Assembly (NCBI GenBank): GCA_030581615.1
Contig: JAKTTT010000006.1
Location: 310,001-374,000, forward strand
Length of the DNA stretch: 64,000 nt
Source of the DNA: Alloascoidea africana
Lineage: Eukaryota > Ascomycota > Alloascoideomycetes > Alloascoideales > Alloascoideaceae
Direction of reading: 5' to 3'
Under the pieces are notes generated by a model, which made no database searches, was not told the origin of the DNA, and was given only the letters and a program-made list of their open reading frames with translations. Shown piece after piece: positions 20,482 to 34,240 of the stretch. The stretch's first letter is position 1, and each line of letters starts with the position of its first letter. The translations under genes were made by a program, and so were the position numbers.

Positions 20482-22154
20482 TATGAATGAACAGGTTTTT
20501 ACAACTGTGATTAATCTAGATAAAGGAGATCATCGTGTGCTAAGTTTGTGTACCACCGAGGTACCTTCTCATGGGGGATATATTCTGGGAAAGTTCAGTT
20601 TCTTTGTCATTTTTGATCCTCTCATAAATAAACGCTTGCTCTCACGATGCTTTATCTTCCTAAAGAAATACATTTTGGCATTTATAATAGAGAATTACTG
20701 GCTTTGTAAACAGCAGAATAGCATTTTCAAACCAAGTGCTTCGAATTGTCAGCAAAACTTATAAAGAGTGGAATAGTAAAATGCCCTTCGTATCGGATAG
20801 GAAACAACTTATTCTATAGCCATCATGGAGATCAAAGAAGAAGAAAGGCGGTGCTTCCATTTCTTCAGTTTTCCCAGATAGATTTAATAGTAATCTGATC
20901 TGTAAGAAGGATGAATGGCAAAGGGAGTACACAGGGTAGTCAGTCTTTTGAGTTCGCATTTGGATGACATCTGGACATTATTCTTGGCAGATAACATTCT
21001 TTAAAAACATTTGTTCAAGAATAACCTCAGTCATGGCGCTGAACTCTGTCCGCCCTCTATTTGGTATTAACGATCAGTCGTAAACATTTGGAATATCAGA
21101 TCCAGTGACTACGTTTACCACTCAGCGTCTATTTCATGATGGTGCTGAATCAATGCAAACTTTTATTTGTACTTAAGTTTTAAAACGATATTTGCAGAAT
21201 TTAGTTTGAAGAGAAAACGGTTTTTCGTGTCATGTTTCTAGAAAAAATAGCGTGTCATTGATCGTTATAAACTTTTAGTCTCCTATTTGAATACAGGTCA
21301 ACTATTCAGAAGTATACAAGTTGTATCCGAGGATTTATAATTAATAATGTTTTTTGCCTCTCAGCAGTGCAAGATTGGACAGTGATAACATTGTTTTCCA
21401 AAATAACAAACTCTATTTGTATGTTGGCGATTGGAAAGATCTACCTGTAAAAATTCATTTTGAATATGTCAATTGGCAGAATTAGTCAAAAAAGAAAGAA
21501 TCCGTTTCTCAGAATTTTTCACTGCCTGCCTCAATTCAGCATTGAGCAAAAGGCTAAGTACAAACCCACAATCATTTAATCTTTTTGCATTGTATGAAGT
21601 AAAACATAAGGGCTAAGTACAAACTCATAGTCTTTTCCATGCTTCTTCAATGGTTAGTCCTACCAGTAAACTTGATGATCGACAAGCATTTTTTTTTTTA
21701 GCAAGAATGCAACTGTTATTACCAAGAACAAGTCATTACGAGGAATTTGTAATACTTGGCATGTCATAGTTTACCTATAGTTGTAGGTCTATCCACAACA
21801 AGAAACACAAACTCTTCAAGTTAGAAGGCATTCTTTATTGTTAAAATATTTAGAGATCATTAACCAAAAAAAAGAACCGAGCTGAGAGAAACATTCAAAT
21901 GAAAAGAAATGCGATAAGATTTACATTTTTTTATATACCCAGGTTCTATAACTGTATAAGGTTCTATCCAGGGGTACAAAGTAATAATAGAGTTATGTAT
22001 GCAATTGAGGAGATTACAAAGAGAAAGAGAAAATAAAAAAAAAACACATCCACCAAGATATTTTGAGTTCATTGGCTGTAGTTAATTGCCAATAGTTTAA
22101 AGCTGGCACTCATCAGCATTATCATTAATGTTTTCTAAAAAAAATCGCATGTTT
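20482..22154. other. 1.7-kb intergenic region between convergent genes NAA50 and the HTH factor
   Basis: Both neighbouring genes end here, so only terminators are expected, yet 1.7 kb is long. Short open frames on both strands lack motifs. A near repeat GGCTAAGTACAAAC occurs twice (about 21552 and 21611). Confidence 0.5.
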
Positions 22155-23759
22155 CTAATGCACCCCGGCTCTTATGTTGTAAACATTCTGATCATAATCA
22201 TTGTTATCAATGTAATTTGTTGAAACCATTGAATTCGTCATTGAAGTGTTGGCCCACGTTGAGGTAGTTAAGGAGGGACCTGAAGCATATTGAGCTCCTT
22301 GAGACTGTGGAAACATTTTTTGAGGCCCAGCTGAGTAGGATTGAAAGTATAGTCCTTGATATGACTGTTGTAGGTTATTACTGGAAACAGAAGTCCTATA
22401 GGAATGTTGCTGCTGCTGTTGTTGTTGTTGTTGTTGAGTAGGTTGGGCTGTTGGGGAAACCTGAGGATAGTTGCCATAGGTTAGCCCAGAAGAGCCTTGC
22501 GGTTCTATTGAAGACATTGAAAAAGGTTGGGCTGGTGGCGGATTCAACTGTGGCGAGTCGATACTCAGAGAACGAATGGTAGAAGAGGATGAAAACCCAT
22601 TTGGCTTTGAAATGTTAAGGTCGTAAGAGTTCAAAACCGCATTGTGCTGCTGCTGTTTGGACGTGTTTATGGTGATATCTGCAGTGGGTCTCATGTAGTC
22701 AGTAGTAGTGTTGATGTTGAACGAGCTACTAATCTTAAAGCTTTCCTTCTCCTTGACAAGACTGTTGTTTTGTTGCTTCAAATCCTCGCATTTTACTTGG
22801 ATGAGCCTCAGTTCGGCATCTTTCATCTCTAGTGAGTCATGCAACTTTTTGATATAATCCAGTACTCTGTTATTTTTTGGTGTCCTTTTAAGTGTCTCTC
22901 CAATTAATCTATGATTTATGGCAAGATTTTTTCTTCCTGGAAATCCACCTAGAAAATCAGATGGTTCAAACAATTTGAGGTTTAGTGAATTTGTGTGCCT
23001 TCTCGTTTGAGGAGATGTCGAAGATGAAGAAGAAGCATCAGAATTTGCACCTTCATCATTACTAGCATAGCTCCGCTGTTGATTTGGTGAGTTTTGTTGT
23101 GAATAGAATGGAGACTGGGCTCCAGTTCCGTTTGCTCCTGACTCATCTTCTATTTCTTCGTTCTCGTTTTCATCATCAGAGTAATCGTACTCGTCCATGC
23201 TGGTGTTGCCATCACTCTCTGCTTTAATGCTTTCATTATCGATTACCTCCCCTTTATTGAAATGTCGCTTCTTGAACCTAGAAAGCCATTTATGTCCAAT
23301 AGTCAATGGAACTGCATCATCGTTTTGTCCCTCGTTCTCCACACGTTTTTCTAGCAATCGTAGAGCAAGCGATCTGATCCTGCTATGGCGAATCGGTTCG
23401 CCCTCCTCTTCCTGCTTTCGAATAAACTGAGCAAGAGCTTTCTCCTCAACGGCTGTCAACAATTGTCTGTCTTCTGATACTTTTTGCCTTGATTGTCTAC
23501 CATTCAGTCTTCCTCTGAGTGTTGTCCTTGCTAAACCATACTTCTCCGCCGCCTCTTGCTGTGTCATCCCTCTATGTACTGCAGCGATCGCCCGTTTGAT
23601 ATTGTCTTCCCGCTTGCGCTTGTTCTTTTGATTTTCTAGTCGCTTTAGATGGAACTTTTCTTTTCTCCCCTTATCCAGGACTTGAAGGTCATTATGCGAT
23701 TCTAGCGTGCTGCTAACAGTTGTATTATCGTCATTCATTATGGGAATCGCCGGCATCAT
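22155..23759 (-). CDS. Psq/CENP-B-type helix-turn-helix protein (pogo-derived DNA-binding factor)
   Basis: Intronless, 534 residues from the ATG at 23759. Residues about 55-90 form a Psq-type HTH (IKRAIAAVHRGMTQQEAAEKYG, then RTTLRGRLNGRQSR), and residues about 100-170 a CENP-B/Tc5-type HTH (EEKALAQFIRKQEEEG ... IGHKWLSRFKKRH). This pair is the DNA-binding half of pogo transposases. The DDE catalytic half is absent; instead there are an acidic patch, a Ser/Asn/Gln-rich tail with a poly-Gln run and a short coiled coil (about 310-345). Yeast Pdc2 and fission-yeast Abp1/Cbh proteins share this origin, so a transcription or chromatin role is likely, but the orthologue is not determined. It borders the transposon-rich gene desert. 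Confidence 0.82.
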   Translation of the reverse strand: MMPAIPIMNDDNTTVSSTLESHNDLQVLDKGRKEKFHLKRLENQKNKRKREDNIKRAIAAVHRGMTQQEAAEKYGLARTTLRGRLNGRQSRQKVSEDRQLLTAVEEKALAQFIRKQEEEGEPIRHSRIRSLALRLLEKRVENEGQNDDAVPLTIGHKWLSRFKKRHFNKGEVIDNESIKAESDGNTSMDEYDYSDDENENEEIEDESGANGTGAQSPFYSQQNSPNQQRSYASNDEGANSDASSSSSTSPQTRRHTNSLNLKLFEPSDFLGGFPGRKNLAINHRLIGETLKRTPKNNRVLDYIKKLHDSLEMKDAELRLIQVKCEDLKQQNNSLVKEKESFKISSSFNINTTTDYMRPTADITINTSKQQQHNAVLNSYDLNISKPNGFSSSSTIRSLSIDSPQLNPPPAQPFSMSSIEPQGSSGLTYGNYPQVSPTAQPTQQQQQQQQQQHSYRTSVSSNNLQQSYQGLYFQSYSAGPQKMFPQSQGAQYASGPSLTTSTWANTSMTNSMVSTNYIDNNDYDQNVYNIRAGVH

Positions 23760-24940
23760 CAGAACTGACAAAGATAATGATGAAAGTTCAAGTGCCTAAA
23801 CGGTTTTAATAGGAAATATGACCAAAATAACTGGTTTTCTTCTATGTTGAAGCGAACTCGAGAAAAATTTATGTTTCTGACTTCCCTCCCCCAAATATAT
23901 ATGAAGACAGGCTTCAAGCTTAATAACAATTATTTTCTTGCTTTTAAGCCCATTGTAAACTAAACTTTCAAGCTAAATATTATAAGGTTGTTGAGCGCAC
24001 TGAGAAATGTTCAATTTTCTAGTTGGCCAGGTTTTACTTTCAGTGATTAAAGTTTTGTACTTATAATGCCTAATTGTTGTAAAGCATCGTTCTGTTCATG
24101 CTATACAATTGCTAGCAGGTCCTGCCTTAAACTCACAATCCACATTAATTCCAGGGTAAAATGAAAGGGATGAATCTTTGGCTTCAGCATCTCTCAGAAA
24201 GTAGTAACAGAGACCGTATAAAGGATTATACGAAACAGTTCTATTTAGAGCAAAGAGATTTGGGCATTCCCGCCATATCTGTCACACATACTAATTTTTT
24301 TAATTACTTTTTCATGATGTTCATGATATCATAAGTATTCTCCTATGGGATAGGCTGAGTATTCTTGATAGAGCCTTGACTCAGTCACACAGTCAGCTAC
24401 GGCCACCCTGACCATGCTTTAAATTTATCTATATAGTTCTTATTTTGCAAACCTTGGTGGGATTTAACCTTAGATTTTCACATTTATAAATATTCCTACC
24501 ATGCACATATATAGTTTAAATTAATAAGCTTGGAAGATCTACAGATATTACGCTACTCTATTATTTGCTTTCTCTATCTTGAAATTTTTCTTCTTTTGCT
24601 ACAAGATAAATAGCAAGAAACGGGCAGAGGTGAGTTAAAAAATTTTCAAATGGGAAATAAACAACATTAAAAACATAGCAGGGCATTGAGGTCTCATATG
24701 CCTTCACCTTTAATCGCAGTAAAGTTTTTAACCCAAGAAGAAGGGTGCAAAAATATTATGGGCGGATGGAAGAAACAAACATTTTGTGTAGGTTTCAAAC
24801 ATCACAAAAGAACATGATTTTTCTGGAGCGCTTTAGTACTCAGGCTCATATAATGTTTACACTGTTTTGACTTTCCAGTCTATGGTCTTGATTCAGCCAA
24901 TAGTTAATTGAGTTTGTTTATATGACAGCCTTATGATTTC

Positions 24941-24992
24941 CTGGATTTGAACGTCATGAATCGAGTTAATGCTTAAGAACCAACTGAGCTTT
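24941..24992 (-). pseudogene. tRNA-like relic with A-box and B-box
   Basis: On the minus strand AAGCTCAGTTGGTT (24978-24991) matches a tRNA A-box/D-arm, and CGTTCAAATCC (24943-24953) matches a B-box/T-loop. The spacing is about seven bases too short and the T-stem does not pair, so this is a decayed tRNA or tRNA-derived fragment. Confidence 0.4.
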
Positions 24993-26357
24993 TTTAATGA
25001 CATTTAAGAAGGACGAATGGCTCACAGCTTAAAACAGCCATGACATGTTTTATTAGTTGTCGGATGTGACTGGTCTTGAACGCAAATTGACAAATGTTTC
25101 CAATCAAGCATTTCCAGATGAGTCTTTGCGTATCAAAGGAGGCCTTATATCAGAAATGGGCTGGAAACAAATACTGTTTCTGCAAAAATTTCTGTAAAGG
25201 AAAATAAAATCAAGAGCGGCAACTTGACCCAACCTAAGAGAGAGGATAGTAGGTTGAATACGGCTTCAAGCTTTGTCTAGGTATTTCTTCCGCTTCTAGA
25301 TTCCTTCATTTTTTTTCATGATAGTTAGTTGTTGGAGAACCTTGCATATTACAATGGAATTTGAAACGGTGTACTTAAAACCAATAAAGAAAGATAGTAT
25401 TTGTCTACAGAATAGGTTTATGAGGATCAACGTAAAAGTGACATAAAGGTGTCATAAGCATCTAATCCTCTAAAGTCCGAAGATGAGTTTCGATATTACC
25501 GAATATGAGATGAAGAATGGAAATCGATAGCGCCGAGTAAACGCAATCGTAAACTTTTGTTTTTTCCAGGACTTTCTATACGTCAAACATTAAAAAGGAG
25601 GAAAACAAGAACATGAATCCTCATTTCTAAAATCTCCCCAGGCCAAGATCGGGGATCGGGATTGCCTTTGCTATCACGTGGTTTATGTCGTCAGGTTTAA
25701 GCTCGTTTTGGCCTACCTCAAGCGGCTGCAAAACTCCTTCCTTAATAGTACGTTCCAAAAACAGGTAGGATATGCAATGCATGAATCCAAATATGGAAAC
25801 ATGAAGAAATCTTGATTCTACTTTGTTCAAGAGTAGCATGGCACCGCCAGAGATACAAGATGAGTAGTAAAATCTATAGGAAACACAAATTCACACACCT
25901 TACTTACTCTAAAGTGTCTGACATTCCAAACTGACGTGATTTTAGCTTAATTTGGCAGGTATGCCCTTTCTTTGGCGGCGAGTGTAATCTGCATCTAGAC
26001 AATCATTTACACAAACCCTTATGGTTCATGCCGTGACTGGTTCTCAAAGAAAAACAGAAGCCACTCATGTAGAGGGCTTTTTTATATCCAGTTCTTTAGA
26101 AAGATTCTACTCTTAAAAAGCCATGTAGGAAATTAGTGCTGAGCATGTTACGACTATCCAGTTGCCTAATAGTATTTTAGTGAACGGTAAATTGTAGTAG
26201 ATATTACGGTTCAAAACCTCTGCATTATGGTCATTACATTTATAAATGGCAAAATTGAGAGAGATTGAAAACCGAGACTAGGGATTGTTTTTCTACTTAT
26301 AGATTAGAATGCCTGCTAGAAACAAAGGGTAAGATGTTGATGCCGTAACACATAGGA

Positions 26358-26555
26358 TTGAATCAAAATTTTAAAGCGGAAAGCCAGCGATCTTTAATGG
26401 CAATTGATGGAAGACCTTTTCAAGGAGTAGATTCTCCCTCGTTTAGCCGTTCTTCGAAATTCACAGACATGAAAAAGCTGTCCTCTAAGACATACAAAAC
26501 ATCTCCATATCACTTTCCTGCTAAAGAAACGGGGAAAACTTTTATGAGCATCTAG
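26358..26555 (+). mobile_element. Probable hAT transposase fragment
   Basis: A 65-codon frame gives MAIDGRPFQGVDSPSF followed by KFTDMKKLSSKT, which resembles the hAT transposase signature (PFSxVExPxFRxF ... LPSRKTL). Flanking frames show no continuation and no terminal repeats were seen, so it is an old fragment. Confidence 0.38.
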
Positions 26556-29500
26556 AGATATTTATACCCTCCTATTATTCCTACGTATTCGCACAGCCTC
26601 TGGTTAAATTTTGGAAAATCTTTCCTTGTACAGACTATCAAAAAGGGTTGGGTAAACTCCAAACCAGCCAAGCAAAGATCTCACCTGAAACTGGTTGGTC
26701 ATTAACTGCAAAAAAGGAATCCTATTTGAAATATTCAGACTATCAAAGTAGACAAGGGAAAGGAGGAGAGGCATATGGAGGGAATGTTATAGCATTTCCC
26801 ATGTTTTAACGCAGTCTGCTGGAAAGAGAACAAATAAGTATGCACAAACTGTACTGTCCTAATTAGGAAGTGATTTTGTGGTAACTTGGAGTAGACAAAA
26901 ATGGACTCCTGTCAGGTGCTGGCGTCTTCCAGTAAGGCATTATGGTTTTGACTGGCGTTCCTTAAAATCGGAAACCCTTTTGTTAATGATTATAGGGTAA
27001 AATGCATCAGGCTATTCCATCCTTAGTCTTTCATATGACTCTAGAACAATGCATATCAGATTCTGATTTTCTAGTCACAGATCCTGACGATTGCCTAACA
27101 GCTTTGGTTGAATGAAAACAATATTCAAGCTCTGATCCACAGAGACTTAATGGTTACTAAATCCGCATATCAGTGCATTTTTTGACAAGATAATGACAGG
27201 TTTTCAGTAACTTTGACTTTCAGCAGGTGGGGTCATACCTCCTTAGGTCAGGTTTGTAGCACCTCTGTTGAGAGAAAAAACAGCCTCACTATAAAAGGGG
27301 ATGTTTCAAAAGTGATAATGAGCATAGCCAGGCCAAGTTTTAATGCATTAAAATGTGGCTGCCTTAATACCTGGTTTCAAAGCTTCAACCTCAGACAGAA
27401 CCTTTTTTTTTGTTGTTTTATAAAGGCACAAGCAGCTGGGTAAGTTTTGCCTATATGGAAAATCAAAAACAAATTATTTTAACGCGCCAGACAAATATAG
27501 AATTGAGAACACTGAGAAATGGAAAAAGATCAAGACCATGAACAGCTTCCAAAGTAAACAAAAGGTAGAAGAAAAAGCAATCGTAACAATCTAGTCTATT
27601 AAAGAGAGAGGAGTAGACCCTTGTATTTATCCTTGCCTTGCATTTAACAAAAAAGTGAAGATGCTCAACTTGAACGTTTGATCCGCCGAAACGTTAAGAC
27701 GGCATTTTAATCGGTAACCAAACGCTTAACGGTGATCTCCTTTATTTCCTTTTGCAGAATCGCTAAATAGGGTAGGAACACTACATTAGCTATAGACTCT
27801 ACATAAACCTACTAGGGTAGTGGCGCTCCATTTTCATTAGTGAAAAGAAGGAGAAGATGGAAACAGATTAATTCCAATTATGAATCAATATTTCCAAGCA
27901 ATTGACACAGATATTGCTTTGCCGAACTAAGAAACAAACACATAATCCTAATCCGAGACGCCTAGTCAAAATGACTCTAAAAGCTGCTTGTTTGAGTTTT
28001 CTAGTCTCAACCTGATCATGCCTTTTGGAATCAGTAGGGAAACTGGACAACTAGGATTTAATTTATCAAAGTGGGTTCTTTATTCAATGCTTCTACTATT
28101 ACGAAGTACTAGAAAAGCTCCAAGTCATCTATAACAAATCCGAATAGTTCACATAGGCCTTGCTATTCGTTGATATCCAGAAATCGATGATCACAGTCTT
28201 GGAATGTAGTGTTTCAATTATTTAACTAAAAGCATTCCTTTCAGTTGAAGAATCAGGCATGGTATCATCATTGATTGATAGACCCATACATTTCAATTCT
28301 GAATAAAAAAGCAAGGTTAAAGCCCTAAGAGCTTAATGATAATTCTATCATATGTAGATCACACGATTAGTAATTGCCTCTTTCCGCCATGGCCTTTCCC
28401 TCTGTACCCGATAAGCTGGTATTCTTTATTTGATATACATGTACCTCGTATAACGAGTGCTATTTGCCTTGCAAATAAAGAGTCTTTTGGAGGGCCTGGA
28501 ATCCTAGGAGAAGTTTTGTTGAAGCAGTATTAAACTAGGTTAGTATTTCAACATATGCTTATTACAGTAATCATGACAGGTGTTTAGGCAGTCTCTAAAT
28601 TATCGTTGCTTGAAAACAGAATTTTCAAAACGGGTAGACTGGAACAGTAAGAATGGGAACAGTAAGGCTAACATAGCCTTGCTTTGAAAGCACAAGCCAC
28701 TTCCGAACTTATTACTTAAAACTCATGTTTGTGCAGTCATAGTGTAACGGCTGATATCAGAGAAGGCAAGCAAAATTTAGTACATTTCGGGTACAAAAAG
28801 CTCTAATACAAGTGCTCATTGAAATAAAAGCATTAACAGTTTAACAATACTGCTTTTTCTAAACAGTTTGCATATTTTAGGATCGCAGTTAAGAAAAGCT
28901 ATCCGACAGGTCTTGTCTCTTATCCACATAAAAAACGCAAGCGCTGAACAGAGAAGGGCTGCTTTAATTATTTAATGTCGTATAGTTGGCGCCGATTGAT
29001 ACAATAAAATAAATAAGAGATAATTAAGGCTCTTTATATTCCTCTTCTAATGGCTTTTTACGACTATGTAAAGCGACTAAGCTTATGTGTTGAAAGCAGG
29101 GTGCACTTTTCATGCCATTCTGGCAAGGATTTTTTTTGTAAAAGGGGCAACAACACTCATCGGTAATTTTCTTGTCTGTCAAAAAGCAAATCTCATCTAT
29201 TATGATGAACCATTAATCTTATTCATGTCAATGGTATTGCCGCGGGTGTTTAAACTATGTACTGCTTCTGTGTCGAGAATATGCTTTCCGAGTTCGCATA
29301 AGGCAGTTTTCAAAGTTAGGCGGCTAATACAGCGTATACTCTGCGGAGCTCATCCAGATTCATGGATCTTAAATCATCAAAAAGAAGCTTGAAATGCTTT
29401 TGAAGAACAAAAGTCAAATCTTTGTCAAAAGAGAGAATGTGACATCCATATATTGGGGCACCTCCACCGGGATTGATATGTATGTCGGATGATAGGCACT

Positions 29501-32500
29501 GACTCTTATGCAGGGGCAGCCAGTAGGGATTACAAATAAACAGTTTATTGATGCACGTACCCCAACAGCCTCCTAGGGATGATTTAGTTAGCGGTGGTGG
29601 GTTTTATCGGTTTGTGAATATGCTTTATCTATAGGTACGCAACGCATTTTGCAGTTACAGGTGCGATACATAGGTAACACTTCCCATTGAGATGTATTCT
29701 TGACGTTGTCAATTCTGTTCGGACAGAAATAGATGCCAAGCACATCCTTGACCTATATCACAAGAATGGAAACCAGGAAACCGTTCCCTTACCTTATTTT
29801 GCATTTTTCGTACGTGCATCGGTTGTTTGTAGTCAATCTAAACATTTTACCTGCTGCTGAGACATGCTGCTTGGAATCCTCCATTGGATCAGTGGGCTTT
29901 ACTTTTAAAATCTTCCATACTTTGTCCTGTTTTTTGGCTTTTGGCGCTAGAAATGTATCTCCCTTAATTTCCAAAAGCTTAAATGTAAACCTTATTCAAT
30001 TGTTTTCCGGGTAATGAGCTGTACTGATCGTTTCTGAAGCCACAGCTGGTCTTAGCATTTCAGCATGAATGTACTTTCCGATGCTCATCGCCCCCCGCCT
30101 CAGTTTTCATACCATAATAGTAGAATTAATTGGTTGTGCACAATATATATTCAAAAGAAACCCGTAGTTTATATGATAGAGGAAGCCGGGTATACTGAAG
30201 GCAAGAACCTTGGGTTTAAATCTTATTCACCATCTCTTCATTGTGGAGTAGTTCTTAGATATCGGAGCCGGTATAACCGAATTTGTTGTAAGGTCGATAA
30301 GAATATCGAGCTTCAAGCGTATTTTATAAACGGTCCTAAAACATATAAAGCTTTGAGTAGCCGTACTCTTAATTGTAGAAACAAAGCTGATTGTTCTTAC
30401 GGCAAAGGGCATATACGGTATAACCCGCTCTTCCCTCAAATCATAAAATACGGTACGCCTTTCCATTAACTTTCTCTCGGAAGTGTGTGTACTTGAGGTT
30501 AAACAAATCTATTTTGGCAGACAAACTTGATTTACTCTATCAAGTAAATCGCCCCAGGAATCATGTTTATGGTATAATACCAGTCAAATCACTTTATAAA
30601 GAATGCCTTCAAATAAATCAAAAACTCTACGGATGATCAGGAAAGTTGGACAGTACTGATACTGTGAAACAAACACTACATAATCCATCTGGATTTTACC
30701 ATGGCCAGGCGGTATGTTCTAGACTGGAAATTAGCGGGGTTAATTGACTTTTTTCCCTCGTCGTTTGAATTTGAGAAAGAAACTTGACGGATTGGAAACG
30801 ACGCTTACTGTTTCTGTTTTACGGGTAGAAGCATAGAAATAAGATGATGAAGACTAGATCTAAGGTACTGCTACACTGGACTTGTTTCTTCTTATAACGA
30901 ATCAAAGTAGACCCTTTGATTTCGCAGGAATGTAGATGCCCATACTTTTGTATGCGCTGTTTCGATGAGTATACCCTTCCAAGATTGTTAAATTTCTGGT
31001 GTAGATTTTTCCTAACCGTCTTACCTCAAATAGTTAAACAAGGCGGACTTATAAATACTTTAGCTTTTGCGCACCAAATAGAAGGACTATAGTCTGATAT
31101 TTTCAATGTTTTATGTTATACTCAAATTTGGAATCATCTTCTACTGTTACTGTGTCCTTAGCTAACGATATCTGAGAATCGCACAAAAACTCCAGTAGGT
31201 CTTGCTGATTCATTTCAGTTTTCGAGTTATTCGTTTGCTTTAAAGTCTAGTTCTTTTTAATGAGGGTTGGCACTCTCAATAATTAGTATTTTTTGAAATT
31301 TCAATGTTTTGCAAGGGTTGCGCAACGTAAGTGTGGAGTTACAAATGTTTCCAGTACTATTCTAGACTAAAAAAGGGAATAATCAAGTCAAAAGTAGCAT
31401 TCTGCAAATATCAACTCTTCAATGTTGTATTTTTTTTTCCATTTGTATTACTGTTCCTAAAGTATTTACTATGTAGACACACATACTACTCTTACTCGTC
31501 TGAGAGGGGGTCAATGATTCACACACATATTTGCTGAATTGCTATAAAATAGGGATCTAACTACTTATATAACTATAGATTGAGATTACCCGGAGTGGAT
31601 ATCACCCGAGTCCTTCCTAACATCACGTAGTTAACGATTTCTAATATTTACTTTCCCCTTGCTATCAATTTCGGTAGTACCTACTAGAAACTATATATTT
31701 TCTGTTATTTATGCTGAAAGTTGATTCCAGGTAGTTATAAACTTCATTTCTTTCCTGCTACCATAAGCTACTTACAGAACGGGGTCTAATGTAACTCACG
31801 ATTACCTGTGCTTTCATTGTTATAGGTAGGGAAACGGATGTTGATAGAGCCGGTATCCGATAAAGGAGGTCGCGAGGAGTAAGCACATCTCAAAAAGATA
31901 GCCCATCTTCTGTTAAGCCGCTTTAGAAATTAACTGAGCTTATTTAACCAATTACAATTTTATACCTTTCTTCCAAATATTCTACACTGTTGGGATTGCA
32001 TAGCAGAGATATCACTCTGATAGAAGTTGACAGTCGAGATCAACTCTGGAGCTGTGGCCGTGATTGATTCGGTAAGCATCCGATAACCTTTTGTAAACTT
32101 GACCTAGGCTACTGGTTTCCGGTCTTAGACAAAGGTTGGTTGCCAGGCAGATTGGAAGACAGGTGCAGGAAGCATAATCAACATCCATCAAACTTTCGGA
32201 AAAAGAATGATTTCACTATTCTACTGGGATGCTTAATATTCTTAAATTGTTACCCCCCGGGTCTAACAACTCTTTGAAAGCGATGCTTGTATGAAGAAAT
32301 TCACCCGGCGTCTTAGTAATCTTAGGATGTGATCGGCTTTTTAGATGTGAAACGTCTCCACAAGCTTTTACCAATATAAGTTCTACTTTTATCTTTATTG
32401 GGAATAGACTAGAATTCTAAAAATGTTATTTTTTGATCGATAGTTTATTCTCCCATGGGAAACGTCCTGCAGAGAATGAAGAACCGAGTTTTATATTTAA

Positions 32501-34019
32501 ATTATTGAAAAGGTCACTTAAGACTTGTTCAAGTCTACAAGGCTCAGTGAAATGATCCAAGAGAAGTTTCCAGGTTATATCGGCTACAAGAAACTCTTGT
32601 TAAGTAAAAGGTAGTTATGCAACTGCAAGTTTCCCCATTGACGATGCTGAACTTGTGGGTATTTTGTGGAGTGCTTACCCCATACTCAGGCATTTAAATC
32701 AAAGCAATGAATTTCAATTGATCTATAGCGCTACTGGTAAAATTTGATTAGGCACCCCATTAATACGTTCTCTCGGGGTTGTGGTTGGCTATATTACTCT
32801 AGATGTTCAAAAGTTCTTTGCGAAAGATAAAAATCAGAGCTTTCACATGGCCGTTTCGAACAAAGTAGCACGCGAATCAAGAGAGCTTGTGAGAGGACGT
32901 GTTTTGTATTGATTATTCCTGCAACTTGGGAGGAGCTGAAATTTCTCCTTCTTTTCATCAAGTCTGTATTTCACTATCTAAGATTTTAAGAATTTTTATC
33001 AGTCACTAAAACCGGAAGTGATCCAGTTTATTTATTCTCATTATCTGCGATGTCACAGAACAAGCCAGGCAGTTCATGGTTGCAGGAGTACAATAAAGAA
33101 CAGGGACCATAAAATTTTTTTTAGTTAGGAGCTGGAGTAAGACCGAGAAGTACTACAATCCTTTGGATAAATCTGAATTAGGAAATTTACTTTCTGTTTT
33201 TGTGTGTTGTTCTTCCCTTTCCAGTGTCAAAGCAAGCAACCAACCAAATATCAATGTTCTTGTGATTTAGATTATGTCGGCAACATATTGAGCAGGTATA
33301 TCTTTGAAACAATAGAACCGTTGTATTCCAATTAGAAAGAAAAGTTATAGCTCAAAGCAGGGTTCAAGGGATCTAGAGTTCAATAATCATCCAATTATAA
33401 AACCTCCTAAAGGTAAGCAGTTTGTTTACAATAATAAGTTGAAAATCAAAGATGGGTTGGCACAACTCTGTTTCGAGCATTTGAGAACAATTACTACAAG
33501 CTCGTGAGAAAGTTCGATTACCATTCTAGAAACACGGAGTTAAAATAATGTTCTATATGATGGCTCTGAAACTCGCCATCGTAGTTTAACTTTTCGTTAG
33601 TAGCTCCATAAAAACAATATATGAACTTTTTTGCTCGTATCAATTAATAGATTTAATGTAAGCAAAAGATTTTTGGCTGACAACTTTTATTCCCCAGATA
33701 TGAAACAATAGATGTCAGTATGGAACATCAGTAGAACATGTCATAGGATACCTAACTTTGATAGTTCCAAAGCAGGCATACCTGAATTTCGTCCTCTATT
33801 AGCGCAACTACGGAGTCTAAAAGCAATTCAATCTCCAATATGATTAGAATTATGCAAAACGTGCCTAGCAGATTTAATATGCTGCAAGGATTGCAATAAT
33901 CGAAGCTCTATTTCTATACCTACCTTCTTAGGGAATTATCATTTGTTTTGCATTTTCAAATTAATTCTCTAACATTTGTTTGAATAAGTAATTATGGCTT
34001 TCTTCCTCTGAAACAGATA

Positions 34020-34240
34020 GTGAGCGATTATTTTATTATTTTATTATTATTAACTCCTAATAGGAAATAATCGAATACATGGGAGTAACCGCTGTTAGAT
34101 TCTTTCCCAATCAATTAATTATTTTCTATTAATTCAACAAGAGTTTTTGTCAATTTATTTAATAAGACGTGTTTATTAATTTGAATTTCAAAGCTTTTAA
34201 AATATCTTCAATGATAGCTTATTTAATTGCTTTTAAGGGA
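34020..34240. other. Strongly AT-rich patch in the desert
   Basis: About 220 bp made largely of TTATTTTATT-like and TTAATTAATT-like runs, more AT-rich than the surroundings. It would be a plausible replication-origin or centromere-core candidate, but no defined element is recognised. Confidence 0.35.

Noticed and set aside
30065-30469. 134-codon plus-strand frame
   Set aside because: No recognisable domain, start or neighbours; composition like surrounding non-coding DNA.
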